DNA of 64,000 bases. Source: Stakelama sediminis (GTDB taxonomy: Bacteria; Pseudomonadota; Alphaproteobacteria; Sphingomonadales; Sphingomonadaceae). Positions 8,571 through 16,871 of this stretch are shown here, one piece after another (position 1 is the stretch's first letter; every line of letters starts with the position of its first letter). The notes under the pieces are model-generated. The model saw only the letters and a list, made by a program, of their open reading frames with translations, was not told the DNA's origin and ran no database searches. The position numbers and the translations under genes are program-made. The stretch is from contig NZ_JACIJI010000003.1 in assembly GCF_014199335.1 (NCBI RefSeq), positions 1 to 64,000 of the forward strand, written 5' to 3'.

Positions 8571-9464
8571 ATGATCCGTTTCGACGACCGGGTTGCGATC
8601 GTCACCGGTGCCGGTGGCGGACTGGGGCGTTCGCACGCACTGGCATTGGCCGGACTAGGCGCCAAAGTGGTCGTCAACGACCTGGGCGGTGCGCGCGACG
8701 GTACCGGTCATTCGGACGCCGCCATGCAGGTCGTCGAGGAAATTACGGCGGCCGGCGGCGAAGCAATGGCCGATGGCGGAAGCGTGACCGAATTCGAACA
8801 GATGCAGGCGATGGTCGCCCGCACGAAAGAGCGCTGGGGTCGGGTCGATATCCTGATCAACAATGCCGGAATCCTGCGTGATAAATCCTTCGTCAAGATG
8901 GACATGACGGATTTCGATAGCGTGCTTCAGGTACATCTGACCGGCTCCGCAAATTGTACCAAGGCGGTATGGGAGACCATGCGCGAGCAGCAATATGGCC
9001 GCATCCTGATGACGTCGTCTGCCAGCGGATTGTTCGGCAATTTCGGACAGGCCAATTATGCGGCCGCCAAACTGGGTATTCTCGGCCTTGCGAAAACGCT
9101 GACGCTGGAAGGCACGAAATACGGCATCCGCGTCAACACGCTGGCGCCGGTCGCGGGAACCCGGATGACCGAAGATATCCTGCCGCCGGAGAGCTTTCAG
9201 GCATTCGCCCCCGAAACCGTGTCCCCGGCAGCACTGTTTCTGGTGTCAGAGGATGCGCCGTCCAACGCAATCGTCAGTGCCGGCGCGGGCGTGTTCCAGA
9301 CCGCACAGGTTACGCTGACGCCCGGCATTCGGCTGACCGGCGATGCACTGTCGCCGGATGGAGTAGCTGAGCACTGGCAGGCAATCAGCAACCGGTCGGG
9401 CGAGATCGTTCCCCAATCGGTAAACGACCAGATCATGCTGATCGCCGGAAAATTACAGGGCTGA
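8571..9464 (+). CDS. short-chain dehydrogenase (MFE-2 / 3-hydroxyacyl-CoA dehydrogenase-like)
   Basis: A 297-residue classical SDR. It has TGAGGGLGRSHA near residues 12-23 (NAD(P) binding), VVNDLGGARDG near 33-43, NNAG near 97, Ser near 147 and the YxxxK pair (NYAAAKLG) near 163-167. The VNDLGG...GTGHSDAA loop is typical of SDRs related to the dehydrogenase part of peroxisomal multifunctional enzyme type 2, so a 3-hydroxyacyl-CoA substrate is likely but not proven. Its C-terminus extends about 40 residues beyond a minimal SDR. A strong AAAGGGG ribosome-binding site sits in a small hairpin. The convergent Crp/Fnr gene ends 7 bases downstream. Confidence 0.85.
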   Translation: MIRFDDRVAIVTGAGGGLGRSHALALAGLGAKVVVNDLGGARDGTGHSDAAMQVVEEITAAGGEAMADGGSVTEFEQMQAMVARTKERWGRVDILINNAGILRDKSFVKMDMTDFDSVLQVHLTGSANCTKAVWETMREQQYGRILMTSSASGLFGNFGQANYAAAKLGILGLAKTLTLEGTKYGIRVNTLAPVAGTRMTEDILPPESFQAFAPETVSPAALFLVSEDAPSNAIVSAGAGVFQTAQVTLTPGIRLTGDALSPDGVAEHWQAISNRSGEIVPQSVNDQIMLIAGKLQG

Positions 9465-9471
9465 ACTTCGT

Positions 9472-10179
9472 TTATTCGAGAAACAGATAGCCGGGATCGA
9501 AATCGGCAACGTGACGCAGTTCGTCAAGATCGTGAATGAAGACATGGCGTTCGCGAAACTCGACCAGTCCCCTGACGCGAAGGCGGCGCAACATGCGGTT
9601 GGTATGCACCGGGGTCAGCCCGGTCGCATCGGCGAGATCGATCTGGGTCAGCGGCAGATCGAAGCCGTTCCGGTCCCCCTGCCCTATCCGCTCCAGCCGC
9701 GCCTGTAATTCGCAGAACAGATGCGCCAGTCGCGCCTCTGCCGAGCGCGCACCGATCGATACCAGCCATTCGCGATTGATCGCAGCATCGATCAGCGTCG
9801 CACGCCAGAGCAGTTCGGTCAGCGCCGTCGAACGCGCGGTCAGTTCGCGTACCGCCGAGTGAGGAAAGATTGCGACCTCTACCTCGGTCGTCGCTGCGAC
9901 CGAATGTTCGAGATGTTTCAGCGGATAGCTGTGCAGATCGACGAAATCACCCGGGATATGAATCGCCAGAATCTGGCGGCGACCGTCTTCGGTATCCTTG
10001 AAACGATGCACGAACCCCTTGAGCAGGAGCGTGCATTGCGACAGTGCTTCGCCCTCACGCACCACCACCTGTCGCGCTGCAAATTTTACGGTTCGCGAAG
10101 CCGCTGCCTCCAGCGCTTCGCGGTCACCTTCGCCAATCACCGGTGTGCGGTGTGTCTCCAAAAACGAACGTATTAGCAT
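9472..10179 (-). CDS. Crp/Fnr-family transcriptional regulator
   Basis: A 235-residue regulator with an N-terminal cyclic-nucleotide-binding-type beta barrel (about 25-130, with VVREGEALSQCTLLLKGFVHR and HIPGDFVDL) and a C-terminal HTH_Crp winged helix (about 160-225, with LTQIDLADATGLTPVHTNR as recognition region). The Fnr-type N-terminal cysteine cluster is missing, so it is not an oxygen-sensing FeS Fnr. The barrel lacks a clear cAMP-binding RxS motif, so the ligand is unknown. Similar proteins are common in sphingomonads and rhizobia. It is convergent with the SDR gene. Confidence 0.9.
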   Translation of the reverse strand: MLIRSFLETHRTPVIGEGDREALEAAASRTVKFAARQVVVREGEALSQCTLLLKGFVHRFKDTEDGRRQILAIHIPGDFVDLHSYPLKHLEHSVAATTEVEVAIFPHSAVRELTARSTALTELLWRATLIDAAINREWLVSIGARSAEARLAHLFCELQARLERIGQGDRNGFDLPLTQIDLADATGLTPVHTNRMLRRLRVRGLVEFRERHVFIHDLDELRHVADFDPGYLFLE

Positions 10180-10279
10180 AGCCCCAGTCCCTTATGCGAT
10201 AAATTCGGGAACAGACCAGCACAAAAAATCGTTTGATCGTTTAGCTTTCATGTATTTTCAGAAGTGATCGAGGGATATC

Positions 10280-10489
10280 ATGGTCACACGCGGGCCGTAT
10301 CACGATGCCTCCAGGGCAACACGCGAAGAGGATGAAGTCATGCTCGACGGCCCGGACGGGCTGGCCGTATCGATGACTCCGGAAGCAGCGCGCAAAACCG
10401 CTCAGGCCATCAGGGCGGCCCTTGCCGATTCCGAACAGGACGAGCCGAAGCCTGATTGTCAGGCACCGCCGGAAGACGAGGATTCCTGA
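10280..10489 (+). CDS. small acidic hypothetical protein
   Basis: A 69-residue ORF with GAGGG six bases before ATG 10280; an alternative in-frame ATG at 10340 is preceded by AAGAGG. Residues about 20-53 (VMLDGPDGLAVSMTPEAARK and following) look like an ordered strand/helix unit. The C-terminal ~20 residues are Glu/Asp/Pro-rich and disordered. It is soluble and no function is recognised. It lies between a divergent Crp/Fnr gene and the endolysin cassette. Confidence 0.6.
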   Translation: MVTRGPYHDASRATREEDEVMLDGPDGLAVSMTPEAARKTAQAIRAALADSEQDEPKPDCQAPPEDEDS

Positions 10490-10535
10490 AAATAGTTCGG
10501 CCGACAACCCGATATATAATTTCACTGTCCTACAA

Positions 10536-10552
10536 ATAACCTATATGGTTAT
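10536..10552. promoter_or_regulatory. palindrome upstream of the endolysin/holin cassette
   Basis: ATAACC-TATAT-GGTTAT is a perfect 6+6 palindrome centred 35 bases before the endolysin start. It lies in the AT-rich stretch where the promoter should be, so it is a candidate operator. No regulator can be named from sequence. Confidence 0.4.
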
Positions 10553-10578
10553 ACATCACCTCTGAACAGGAGGGTATG

Positions 10579-11142
10579 ATGGATATTGACGCGTTGATTG
10601 ATGAGGTCATTGCGCGCGAGGGCGGCTATGTGCACCACCCCGCCGACCGGGGCGGTCCGACACACTGGGGCATCACCGAAGCCGTGGCCCGTAAACAGGG
10701 ATATACGGGACCGGTTCGCGACCTGCCCCGCACCGCCGCAGTCGCGATCTACCGCGATCTTTACTGGACAAGCCCCCATTTCGACCGGGTGGCGGAGCAT
10801 GCCCCAAACATAGCCGCCGAACTTTTCGATACCGGCGTCAATATGGGCCCGACGACAGCGGTCAGCTTTCTGCAACGCGCATTGAACGCGCTGAACCGCG
10901 AGCAGAAAGATTATGCCGACATTGGCGTGGACGGACGGATCGGCGACCGAAGCATGACGGCATTGCGCGCATTTCTGAAGCTGCGCGGCGATAAGGGTGG
11001 GGTCGTATTGCTGAAGGCGATGGAGGCATTGCAGGGCGAACGCTATTTGCGCCTTGCCGAGCAGCGCCCGGCCAATGAAGCGTTCCTGTACGGCTGGCTT
11101 GCGAACCGTATCGGTTCGCTCGATACGGGAGAGGCGGCATGA
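10579..11142 (+). CDS. GH108 N-acetylmuramidase (endolysin)
   Basis: A 187-residue peptidoglycan hydrolase of the glycosyl hydrolase 108 family. The catalytic Glu is in the N-terminal REGGY motif (about residues 13-17), followed by HPADRGGPTHWGITE. A helical peptidoglycan-binding (PG_binding_3-like) part covers about 95-180 (NMGPTTAVSFLQ, VDGRIGDRS). It has no signal peptide, so release needs the holin encoded next. SD AGGAGG (10568-10573) is 5 bases from ATG 10579 and only 2 from ATG 10576, so 10579 is preferred. The stop overlaps the holin ATG. Pairing with a PF11351-type holin is the arrangement of alphaproteobacterial gene-transfer-agent lysis genes. Confidence 0.88.
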   Translation: MDIDALIDEVIAREGGYVHHPADRGGPTHWGITEAVARKQGYTGPVRDLPRTAAVAIYRDLYWTSPHFDRVAEHAPNIAAELFDTGVNMGPTTAVSFLQRALNALNREQKDYADIGVDGRIGDRSMTALRAFLKLRGDKGGVVLLKAMEALQGERYLRLAEQRPANEAFLYGWLANRIGSLDTGEAA

Positions 11143-11552
11143 GCCTGATAGAAGGAATCATCGGGCCGATTGCCGGGTTGATCGACAAGATCATTCCCGA
11201 CCCCAAGGCACGCGACGCAGCGAAACTGAAGCTGCTCGAACTCCAGGGCAGTCAGGAAATGGAAACGACGAAGACGCAGTTGTCGGCGATCATCGCCGAA
11301 GCGCAATCGACCGATCCCTGGACCAGCCGGGCGCGCCCCAGCTTCCTCTATGTCATGTATGCGCTGTTGCTATGGTCCATTCCGATGGGCCTGATCGGCG
11401 CCGTGCGACCGGAACTGGCGCAGGCCATCGCGCAGGCCATGCGCACCTATCTGAACGGCCTGCCCGAACCGCTCTACATGCTCTTCGGCACGGGCTATCT
11501 GGGCTATACGGCGGCGCGGCAATGGGGAAAGGCGAAAGGAAGCGACAAGTAA
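11139..11552 (+). CDS. 3TM holin of gene-transfer-agent type
   Basis: A 137-residue protein matching by eye the 'holin of 3TMs, for gene-transfer release' family. An amphipathic N-terminus (MSLIEGIIGPIAGLIDKIIPD) is followed by a charged linker and two clear hydrophobic helices (about 69-90 around YVMYALLLWSIPMGLIGAV, and about 105-128), and a basic tail. It would permeabilise the inner membrane so that the endolysin reaches the wall. The ATG overlaps the endolysin stop (ATGA), so the two are made together. No other phage or GTA structural genes are in the window, which fits GTA lysis genes placed away from the main GTA cluster. Confidence 0.85.
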   Translation: MSLIEGIIGPIAGLIDKIIPDPKARDAAKLKLLELQGSQEMETTKTQLSAIIAEAQSTDPWTSRARPSFLYVMYALLLWSIPMGLIGAVRPELAQAIAQAMRTYLNGLPEPLYMLFGTGYLGYTAARQWGKAKGSDK

Positions 11553-11559
11553 GGGCCGT

Positions 11560-11590
11560 TGCCGGACGGCCTGTCAAGTACCGTCCGGCA
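11560..11590. terminator. hairpin between convergent genes
   Basis: TGCCGGACGG (11560-11569) and CCGTCCGGCA (11581-11590) form a perfect 10-bp stem with an 11-base loop between the holin gene and the convergent YIP1 gene. There is no long T-run on either side, so it is a terminator-like structure rather than a textbook intrinsic terminator. Confidence 0.6.
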
Positions 11591-11597
11591 TCCCCCG

Positions 11598-12782
11598 TTA
11601 TTGCTTTGCAAGGCTCTCCAGCCCGGCATAATCGATCGAAGTGACTGCATCCTTGAGCGTATCGATATCGGGTGCCGTCCCTTGCGCTTCCACCATGAAG
11701 CGTTCCGCGACCATCACGCCATAGCTGCCGCGCTTCGAAGACCCGCGCCATTTTTCGCTGACCATCCGTCCATCGACCATCTGCGTGCGTTCATAGCCGT
11801 CGGCGGTCGTTTTGCTCGACTTGACGTTGAACGCACCACCCAGCGCCGACAGAGCCCCCACCGCCCCCGTATCGGTTACCGACAAACGGAAATGCTGATC
11901 GCCATTGCCATAGGTGGCGCGGGCATGGCTGCCGCCGAAATTCCCGGCTGAGGTACTGGATGTTTCGACATCGCCTTTCGTAAAGCCGTGAATGGCGGCG
12001 GGAAGCATGGCGGCCAGCCGGTCGGCATCCACCGGCGGGGTGGTCGTGCCGTTGCGGCTCGCCGCTTCCAGACGCTTTGACGCGGCGTCGAGCTTGCCGA
12101 GATCGACCGACCCGGCACCGGGGATCGTCAGCTTGCCCGAAACCGCGCCGTCATGCCCTGCAAACCCGGTCATGGCGCGCGGGACCACCGCTGCGGACAG
12201 CGCGCCCGCGATCAGCCCGGCAACCACATAGACGATCATTGCCGCAATGATGGTGACGATGGCGTAGCCCGCTGCCTTTGCTTCGGGCACCCGCATCAGT
12301 ATCGGCAGACCGACCCAGAACAGATACAGGCTGTACAGACCCAGCAGTCCGAGAAAGGCGAGCAACGGGAAAAGCTGGAAAATCCCTGCAAGATATCCGG
12401 CGGTTGCCGCATAGCCCGCGACCTTCATCGCCTGCACACGGTTGGGCGTACCGTCGAAACTGCTCGCTAGGGCGTTGATGAGAAATGCCAGCACAAACAC
12501 GCCGACAATCGCCATGATATAGCCGAACAGCGCGGTCACGAACGCTCCGGCGAGTGACGGGCGATAGCCGATCCCGAAAAAGGAGAAGCCGAACAGAAAG
12601 CTGCCGATCAACCCCGCCACCGGCCCGATTGCCGCCAAAGGCATCACCCAGCCTCGCAAGATACCGCCGACGGTCATGGGTTCGGCATCGATACGCCGCC
12701 ATTCCGTTTTCGGGGTCAGCAGGATGCGTTTGATCCGGCTGGTCATACCACCGGAATGTTCGTCCGAAACCGAGTCGACCAT
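11598..12782 (-). CDS. YIP1-family membrane protein
   Basis: A 394-residue protein. Residues about 15-215 form a Yip1 domain: a short N-terminal segment ([17 protein letters not shown]) precedes five hydrophobic helices. The C-terminal ~175 residues are soluble and include a beta-rich part with many Gly/Ser (about 215-394). Bacterial YIP1 proteins are inner-membrane proteins of unknown role. The start at 12782 has a GGAGGAC ribosome-binding site 5 bases upstream. It is divergent from hslV, 134 bases away. Confidence 0.82.
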   Translation of the reverse strand: MVDSVSDEHSGGMTSRIKRILLTPKTEWRRIDAEPMTVGGILRGWVMPLAAIGPVAGLIGSFLFGFSFFGIGYRPSLAGAFVTALFGYIMAIVGVFVLAFLINALASSFDGTPNRVQAMKVAGYAATAGYLAGIFQLFPLLAFLGLLGLYSLYLFWVGLPILMRVPEAKAAGYAIVTIIAAMIVYVVAGLIAGALSAAVVPRAMTGFAGHDGAVSGKLTIPGAGSVDLGKLDAASKRLEAASRNGTTTPPVDADRLAAMLPAAIHGFTKGDVETSSTSAGNFGGSHARATYGNGDQHFRLSVTDTGAVGALSALGGAFNVKSSKTTADGYERTQMVDGRMVSEKWRGSSKRGSYGVMVAERFMVEAQGTAPDIDTLKDAVTSIDYAGLESLAKQ

Positions 12783-12916
12783 GGTCCGTCCTCCACGTTC
12801 AGATCGCTGCGATCACTGCTTTCATTGTGTCACCATGGCGGCGGGAACGATTGGATAAAAGCGTCATCGGCAGGGATCGATTGCAGCCGAGCGCCTGCCA
12901 TCCCATATGGCCGGGC

Positions 12917-13471
12917 ATGAGTGACAAATCGACGACATGGCACGGGACGACCATCGTTTCCGTGCGGCGCAGCGGCAAGGTGGTGATTGCGGGTGACGGA
13001 CAGGTCACCGCCGGCCAGACGATCATGAAACCCAATGCACGGAAGGTCCGCCCGCTGGGCGACGGCAAGGTGATCGCCGGGTTTGCAGGGGCGACGGCGG
13101 ATGCCTTTACCCTGTTCGAGCGGCTGGAGAGCAAGCTGGAACGCCATCAGGGCCAGTTGCTGCGTGCCGCGGTCGAGCTGGCGAAGGACTGGCGCACCGA
13201 CAAATATCTGCGCAATCTGGAGGCGATGCTGATCGTCGCCGACAAGGATGTGACGCTGGTCGTCACAGGCAATGGCGACGTGCTGGAACCCGAAGGCGGC
13301 ATCGCGGCAATCGGATCGGGCGGCAATTACGCCGTCGCCGCCGCCCGCGCACTGGTCGAATATGAAAAGGATGCCGAAACCATCTGCCGCAAGGCGATGA
13401 AGATCGCCGCCGATGTCTGCGTCTACACCAACGACAATCTGACCATCGAGACTCTGGATAGTGATAGCTGA
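12917..13471 (+). CDS. hslV: ATP-dependent protease subunit HslV (ClpQ)
   Basis: The 184-residue proteolytic subunit of the HslUV protease, an N-terminal-nucleophile threonine protease of proteasome-beta fold. ATG 12917 gives the usual short propeptide ending in WHG, so Thr11 (in TTIVSVRR) becomes the catalytic N-terminal residue. KPNARKVR and [14 protein letters not shown] are family signatures. It forms dodecamers capped by HslU. A longer in-frame start at 12827 gives an N-terminus unlike the family and is rejected. The last codons overlap the start of the DAAO-like gene by 11 bases. hslU follows only after that gene. Confidence 0.96.
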   Translation: MSDKSTTWHGTTIVSVRRSGKVVIAGDGQVTAGQTIMKPNARKVRPLGDGKVIAGFAGATADAFTLFERLESKLERHQGQLLRAAVELAKDWRTDKYLRNLEAMLIVADKDVTLVVTGNGDVLEPEGGIAAIGSGGNYAVAAARALVEYEKDAETICRKAMKIAADVCVYTNDNLTIETLDSDS

Positions 13472-14597
13472 GGCAGCCGCTCTGCCGTTGCTGAACCGCC
13501 GTGCCATGCTCGCCGGAGCAGGCGGATCGATGCTGCTGGGCGGGTGTACGGCGACAGGCATGGGCCAGCGGCCGGGGCTTTCACCGGCACGCTGCCTTCC
13601 GAAGCCGGACGTGTCGCGTGACCGGCTGATCCGTCAGCTTGTCGGGCTGCGTCCCTGGCGCCCATCGGGCTTTGTCGTGCGTGCCGAAGCGTTCGGCGAC
13701 AAGCGGCTGGTGCATAATTACGGTCATGGCGGATCGGGCATCACGCTGAGCTGGGGCACGTCCAGACTGGCAATCGACCTTGGCCTGCCCGGATATCAGG
13801 GCAGTGTCGCGGTACTGGGTGCGGGCGTGATCGGGCTGACCACCGCGCGGCTGGTGCAGCAGGCGGGGTTTCCGGTCACCCTTTATGCCAAGGCACTGCC
13901 CCCCGATACGACGTCGAACATCGCGGGCGGTCAGTGGTTTCCGTCGCTACTTTACAAACGCTCGCAGCTCACGCCGCAATTCGCCGCGCAGCTCAAGCAG
14001 GCGGCGGCCTATGCCTATCAACGCTATCAGATCATGATCGGGGAGGAATATGGCATCCGCTGGATGACCAACTATTCGCTGTCCGACCAACCATCCGACC
14101 CCAGCCGCAAGGACGAATTGCTGGCGTCCATGCTGCCCGAATCCCGGCCCGTTCCCAGAAGCGAACATGATTTCGGCTATGCCTATGTCGAACAGTTCGA
14201 CGGCATGCTGATCGAACCGCCGCGATTCTTGCGAGCGATGCTGCGCGATATCCGGCTGGCCGGCGGCGAGGTGGTGGTCCGCGATTTCGCCACGCCTGCC
14301 GACGTGTCGGCTCTGTCCGAAGGGTTGGTCTTCAACTGTACCGGGCTGGGCGCACGCGATCTGTTCGGCGATAGCGAGTTGCAGCCGATGCGGGGCCAGC
14401 TTGCCGTACTGCTGCCGCAGCCAGAGGTGCGATATGCGCTCGAAACCTCAGGCGGCGCCTATATGTTTTCGCGCTCAGACGGGCTGCTGCTGGGCGGCAC
14501 TGCCGATATCGGCGACGACTCGCTCACCCCCGATCCGGGAACCACCAGCGCGTTGATCCGCGAGCATCAAAGGATCGCCGTTCGTATGCGCTGTTGA
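13461..14597 (+). CDS. FAD-dependent D-amino-acid-oxidase-like protein with permuted motif order
   Basis: A 378-residue protein with every D-amino-acid oxidase hallmark but in rotated order. GLRPWRPSG (about 62-70) and [15 protein letters not shown] (85-99), which normally lie at the C-terminus, come before the FAD Rossmann motif VLGAGVIGL (118-126), normally at the N-terminus. Then follow [10 protein letters not shown] (about 154-163), FNCTGLGAR and the LGGT strand, and the protein ends where the GLRP segment would normally follow. The GTG start at 13461 overlaps hslV and includes [10 protein letters not shown] (Tat-like) and lipobox LLGGC (Cys29), so it may be a Tat-exported lipoprotein. 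ATG 13506 would lose the RR pair. It sits between hslV and hslU. FAD-dependent amine oxidation is likely; the substrate is unknown. Confidence 0.85.
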   Translation: MIAEAAALPLLNRRAMLAGAGGSMLLGGCTATGMGQRPGLSPARCLPKPDVSRDRLIRQLVGLRPWRPSGFVVRAEAFGDKRLVHNYGHGGSGITLSWGTSRLAIDLGLPGYQGSVAVLGAGVIGLTTARLVQQAGFPVTLYAKALPPDTTSNIAGGQWFPSLLYKRSQLTPQFAAQLKQAAAYAYQRYQIMIGEEYGIRWMTNYSLSDQPSDPSRKDELLASMLPESRPVPRSEHDFGYAYVEQFDGMLIEPPRFLRAMLRDIRLAGGEVVVRDFATPADVSALSEGLVFNCTGLGARDLFGDSELQPMRGQLAVLLPQPEVRYALETSGGAYMFSRSDGLLLGGTADIGDDSLTPDPGTTSALIREHQRIAVRMRC

Positions 14598-14664
14598 TCC
14601 CGGCACACGCCATCCCGATATGCCTGTCCGGCAGGCTCCCCTGACCATGATGACCGAGTATGGA

Positions 14665-15963
14665 ATGAACGACACACTGACCCCCAAGGCAATCGTCACT
14701 GCGCTGGATGCGCATATTATCGGCCAGAAGGACGCCAAGCGCGCCGTCGCGGTCGCGCTGCGCAACCGCTGGCGCCGCCAGAAGCTGGCGCCCGAACTGC
14801 GCGATGAGGTGACGCCCAAGAACATCCTGATGATCGGGCCGACGGGCTGCGGCAAGACGGAGATTTCACGTCGTCTGGCAAAGCTGGCCGATGCGCCGTT
14901 CGTGAAGGTGGAAGCAACCAAATTTACCGAGGTCGGCTATGTCGGTCGCGACGTCGAACAGATTGCCCGCGATCTGGTCGAGGAATCGATCCGGCTGGAA
15001 AAGGAACGCCGTCGTGCCGCGGTGAAGGACAAGGCCGAAGAGGCTGCGTTTGACCGCCTGCTCGACGCACTGACCGGCAAGGATGCAAGCCAGGCGACGC
15101 GCGAAAGCTTTCGTCAGCGGATCGCCGACGGCCATATGGACGATACCGAGATCGAGATCGAGCTGGAAGCCGCACCGCAGATGCCGTTCGAAATTCCCGG
15201 CGGCGGCAATGTCGGGATGATCAACCTGTCCGACATGATGGGCAAGGCGTTCGGCGGCGCACAGATGAAACGCCGCAAGCTGACCGTCCATGCCGCGTTC
15301 GAAAAGCTGGTCGAGGAAGAAGCGGACAAGCGCCTCGATCAGGATGAGGTCAGCCGGGTGGCGCTGGCCGATGCGGAAGCCAACGGCATCGTCTTCCTTG
15401 ATGAAATCGACAAGATCGCGGTCAGCGACGTGCGTGGCGGATCGGTGAGCCGGGAGGGCGTGCAGCGCGACCTGTTGCCGCTGATCGAGGGCACGACGGT
15501 TTCCACCAAATACGGGCCGATGAAGACCGACCATATCCTGTTCATCGCGTCGGGTGCCTTTCATGTCGCCAAGCCGAGTGACCTGCTGCCCGAGCTTCAG
15601 GGGCGGCTGCCCATCCGGGTCGAGTTACAGGCGCTGACGGAGAAGGATTTCGTGTCCATCCTATCCGACACGCGTGCGTCGCTGCCTGAACAATATAAGG
15701 CGCTGATCGGCACTGAAGGGGTCACGCTGACCTTTACCGACGACGGTATCGACGCGGTGGCGCGGATCGCGGCGGAAGTGAATGCCGAGGTCGAGAATAT
15801 CGGCGCACGGCGGCTGCAGACGGTGATGGAGAAGTTGCTGGAGGAAATCAGTTTCGACGCCGAAGAGCGCAACGGCGAAACGCTGACGATCGACTCTGCC
15901 TATGTGGAAAAGCAATTGTCCAGCATCGCGCGCAATACAGATCTGAGCCGCTACGTTCTGTAA
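14665..15963 (+). CDS. hslU: ATP-dependent protease ATPase subunit HslU (ClpY)
   Basis: A 432-residue AAA+ unfoldase that feeds substrates to HslV. The N-terminus reads [17 protein letters not shown]. Walker A is GPTGCGKTE (about residues 57-65), the pore loop GYVGRD is near 92, Walker [10 protein letters not shown] is near 245, and sensor/arginine-finger regions follow with [18 protein letters not shown] near 390. The intermediate I-domain (about 110-230) is charged and helical, as in the family. The C-terminal SRYVL tail is the segment that docks into HslV. ATG 14665 best fits the family N-terminus; ATGs at 14647 and 14650 are alternatives. It ends 6 bases before a strong hairpin. Confidence 0.96.
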   Translation: MNDTLTPKAIVTALDAHIIGQKDAKRAVAVALRNRWRRQKLAPELRDEVTPKNILMIGPTGCGKTEISRRLAKLADAPFVKVEATKFTEVGYVGRDVEQIARDLVEESIRLEKERRRAAVKDKAEEAAFDRLLDALTGKDASQATRESFRQRIADGHMDDTEIEIELEAAPQMPFEIPGGGNVGMINLSDMMGKAFGGAQMKRRKLTVHAAFEKLVEEEADKRLDQDEVSRVALADAEANGIVFLDEIDKIAVSDVRGGSVSREGVQRDLLPLIEGTTVSTKYGPMKTDHILFIASGAFHVAKPSDLLPELQGRLPIRVELQALTEKDFVSILSDTRASLPEQYKALIGTEGVTLTFTDDGIDAVARIAAEVNAEVENIGARRLQTVMEKLLEEISFDAEERNGETLTIDSAYVEKQLSSIARNTDLSRYVL

Positions 15964-15969
15964 CGACCG

Positions 15970-16001
15970 AGCCGGCGGCGGCACATGAACCGCCGCCGGC
16001 T
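15970..16001. terminator. 12-bp GC-rich hairpin after hslU
   Basis: AGCCGGCGGCGG (15970-15981) and CCGCCGCCGGCT (15990-16001) form a perfect 12-bp stem with an 8-base loop. It lies between the convergent ends of hslU and a lipoprotein gene and so can serve both. Only short T-runs follow. Confidence 0.7.
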
Positions 16002-16007
16002 TGTCCC

Positions 16008-16421
16008 TCACCGCTTCTTCGGCAGTTGATATACGGTGAAGTTGCCGAGCTGGCAGAAGGCGGATGGAATGGACTCGCCCATGTTGCGCACCCGGAACTG
16101 ATCGTGGCGACAAAGCTGCGATCCGAACTGCTTCACGATCAGCGTCGAAGTCTCATCCAGCGAAGGGCATGGTCCAAGCAGGTTATTGCGATAGATTTTC
16201 CGCCCGTTGCGGTAGAGCAGGATGTGGTCGCCGATAATCTGAGGCCCGTCCATGAATTGCGGATCGATACATTCGGTCTGGCCGGTCTGCGTCGCGCCCT
16301 TCAGCGCATCGGCAAGTTCCTGTTTCGTCCGGGCGTGTTCGGCATCCTGCGAGCGGGCGGACGCGCACCCGGCCAGCGCGAGCACCGGCAACAGCGGTGC
16401 CATCAGCGTCAATGCACGCAT
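16008..16421 (-). CDS. putative lipoprotein, paralogue of the adjacent gene (DUF6491-like?)
   Basis: A 137-residue protein with a lipoprotein signal peptide (lipobox ALAGC, Cys19). The mature part shares with the neighbouring 16424-16834 product the order Cys..., G(R/N)(K/R)(I/V)YRN-L--(P/G)CP, then F-G-Q-C and a final C-LG-FT-Y. The four cysteines suggest disulfides in the periplasm. The pattern resembles DUF6491-type sphingomonad proteins, but this is by memory only. The start lies directly after the stop of the upstream paralogue, so they form one transcript. Function unknown. Confidence 0.75.
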   Translation of the reverse strand: MRALTLMAPLLPVLALAGCASARSQDAEHARTKQELADALKGATQTGQTECIDPQFMDGPQIIGDHILLYRNGRKIYRNNLLGPCPSLDETSTLIVKQFGSQLCRHDQFRVRNMGESIPSAFCQLGNFTVYQLPKKR

Positions 16422-16423
16422 CG

Positions 16424-16834
16424 TCAGGCCCCTTTCGATTTTGTATAGGGTGTGAATTCACCCAGCGCGCAGCTACCCGTCAGCATTCCGGTCGAACTAT
16501 CCCGGAAATTGACGATATCGCCTGAACAATATTGCGATCCATGGACCTGGAATACCGGAAATTCTCCGAAGCTGGCCCCCGGACAGCCGCCCGACAGATC
16601 ATTGCGATAGACGCGATTGCGATTGAACTTGAACAGCATGGTATCGGGGTAGGTGTCGATGTTCTGAACCATCGATACCGACACGCACGATGTCGGTTTG
16701 CCCGGTGTCAGCCCGGCCAGCGTCTTTTCCATCTCGGCACGCTGTTTAGCGCTGAATTTCTGCTGGGCGTCATCGTGCGTCGCCATGCTGCATCCGCTTA
16801 ACAGCAGCATCATGGGCAGAACATATCGCAGCAT
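16424..16834 (-). CDS. putative lipoprotein, first of a tandem pair
   Basis: A 136-residue protein with lipobox LLSGC (Cys15) after a short hydrophobic segment. It is then charged (about 20-45) and followed by the shared cysteine/YRN/LGxFTxY pattern found in the next gene. It is probably anchored in the outer or inner membrane facing the periplasm. A tandem duplication is likely because length, motif order and cysteine spacing agree. It lies downstream of gloB on the same strand, 37 bases away, and may be transcribed with it. Function unknown. Confidence 0.75.
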   Translation of the reverse strand: MLRYVLPMMLLLSGCSMATHDDAQQKFSAKQRAEMEKTLAGLTPGKPTSCVSVSMVQNIDTYPDTMLFKFNRNRVYRNDLSGGCPGASFGEFPVFQVHGSQYCSGDIVNFRDSSTGMLTGSCALGEFTPYTKSKGA

Positions 16835-16871
16835 CGTCTTTCTCCTTCACACCAGCGCCACGGGCATGAAG

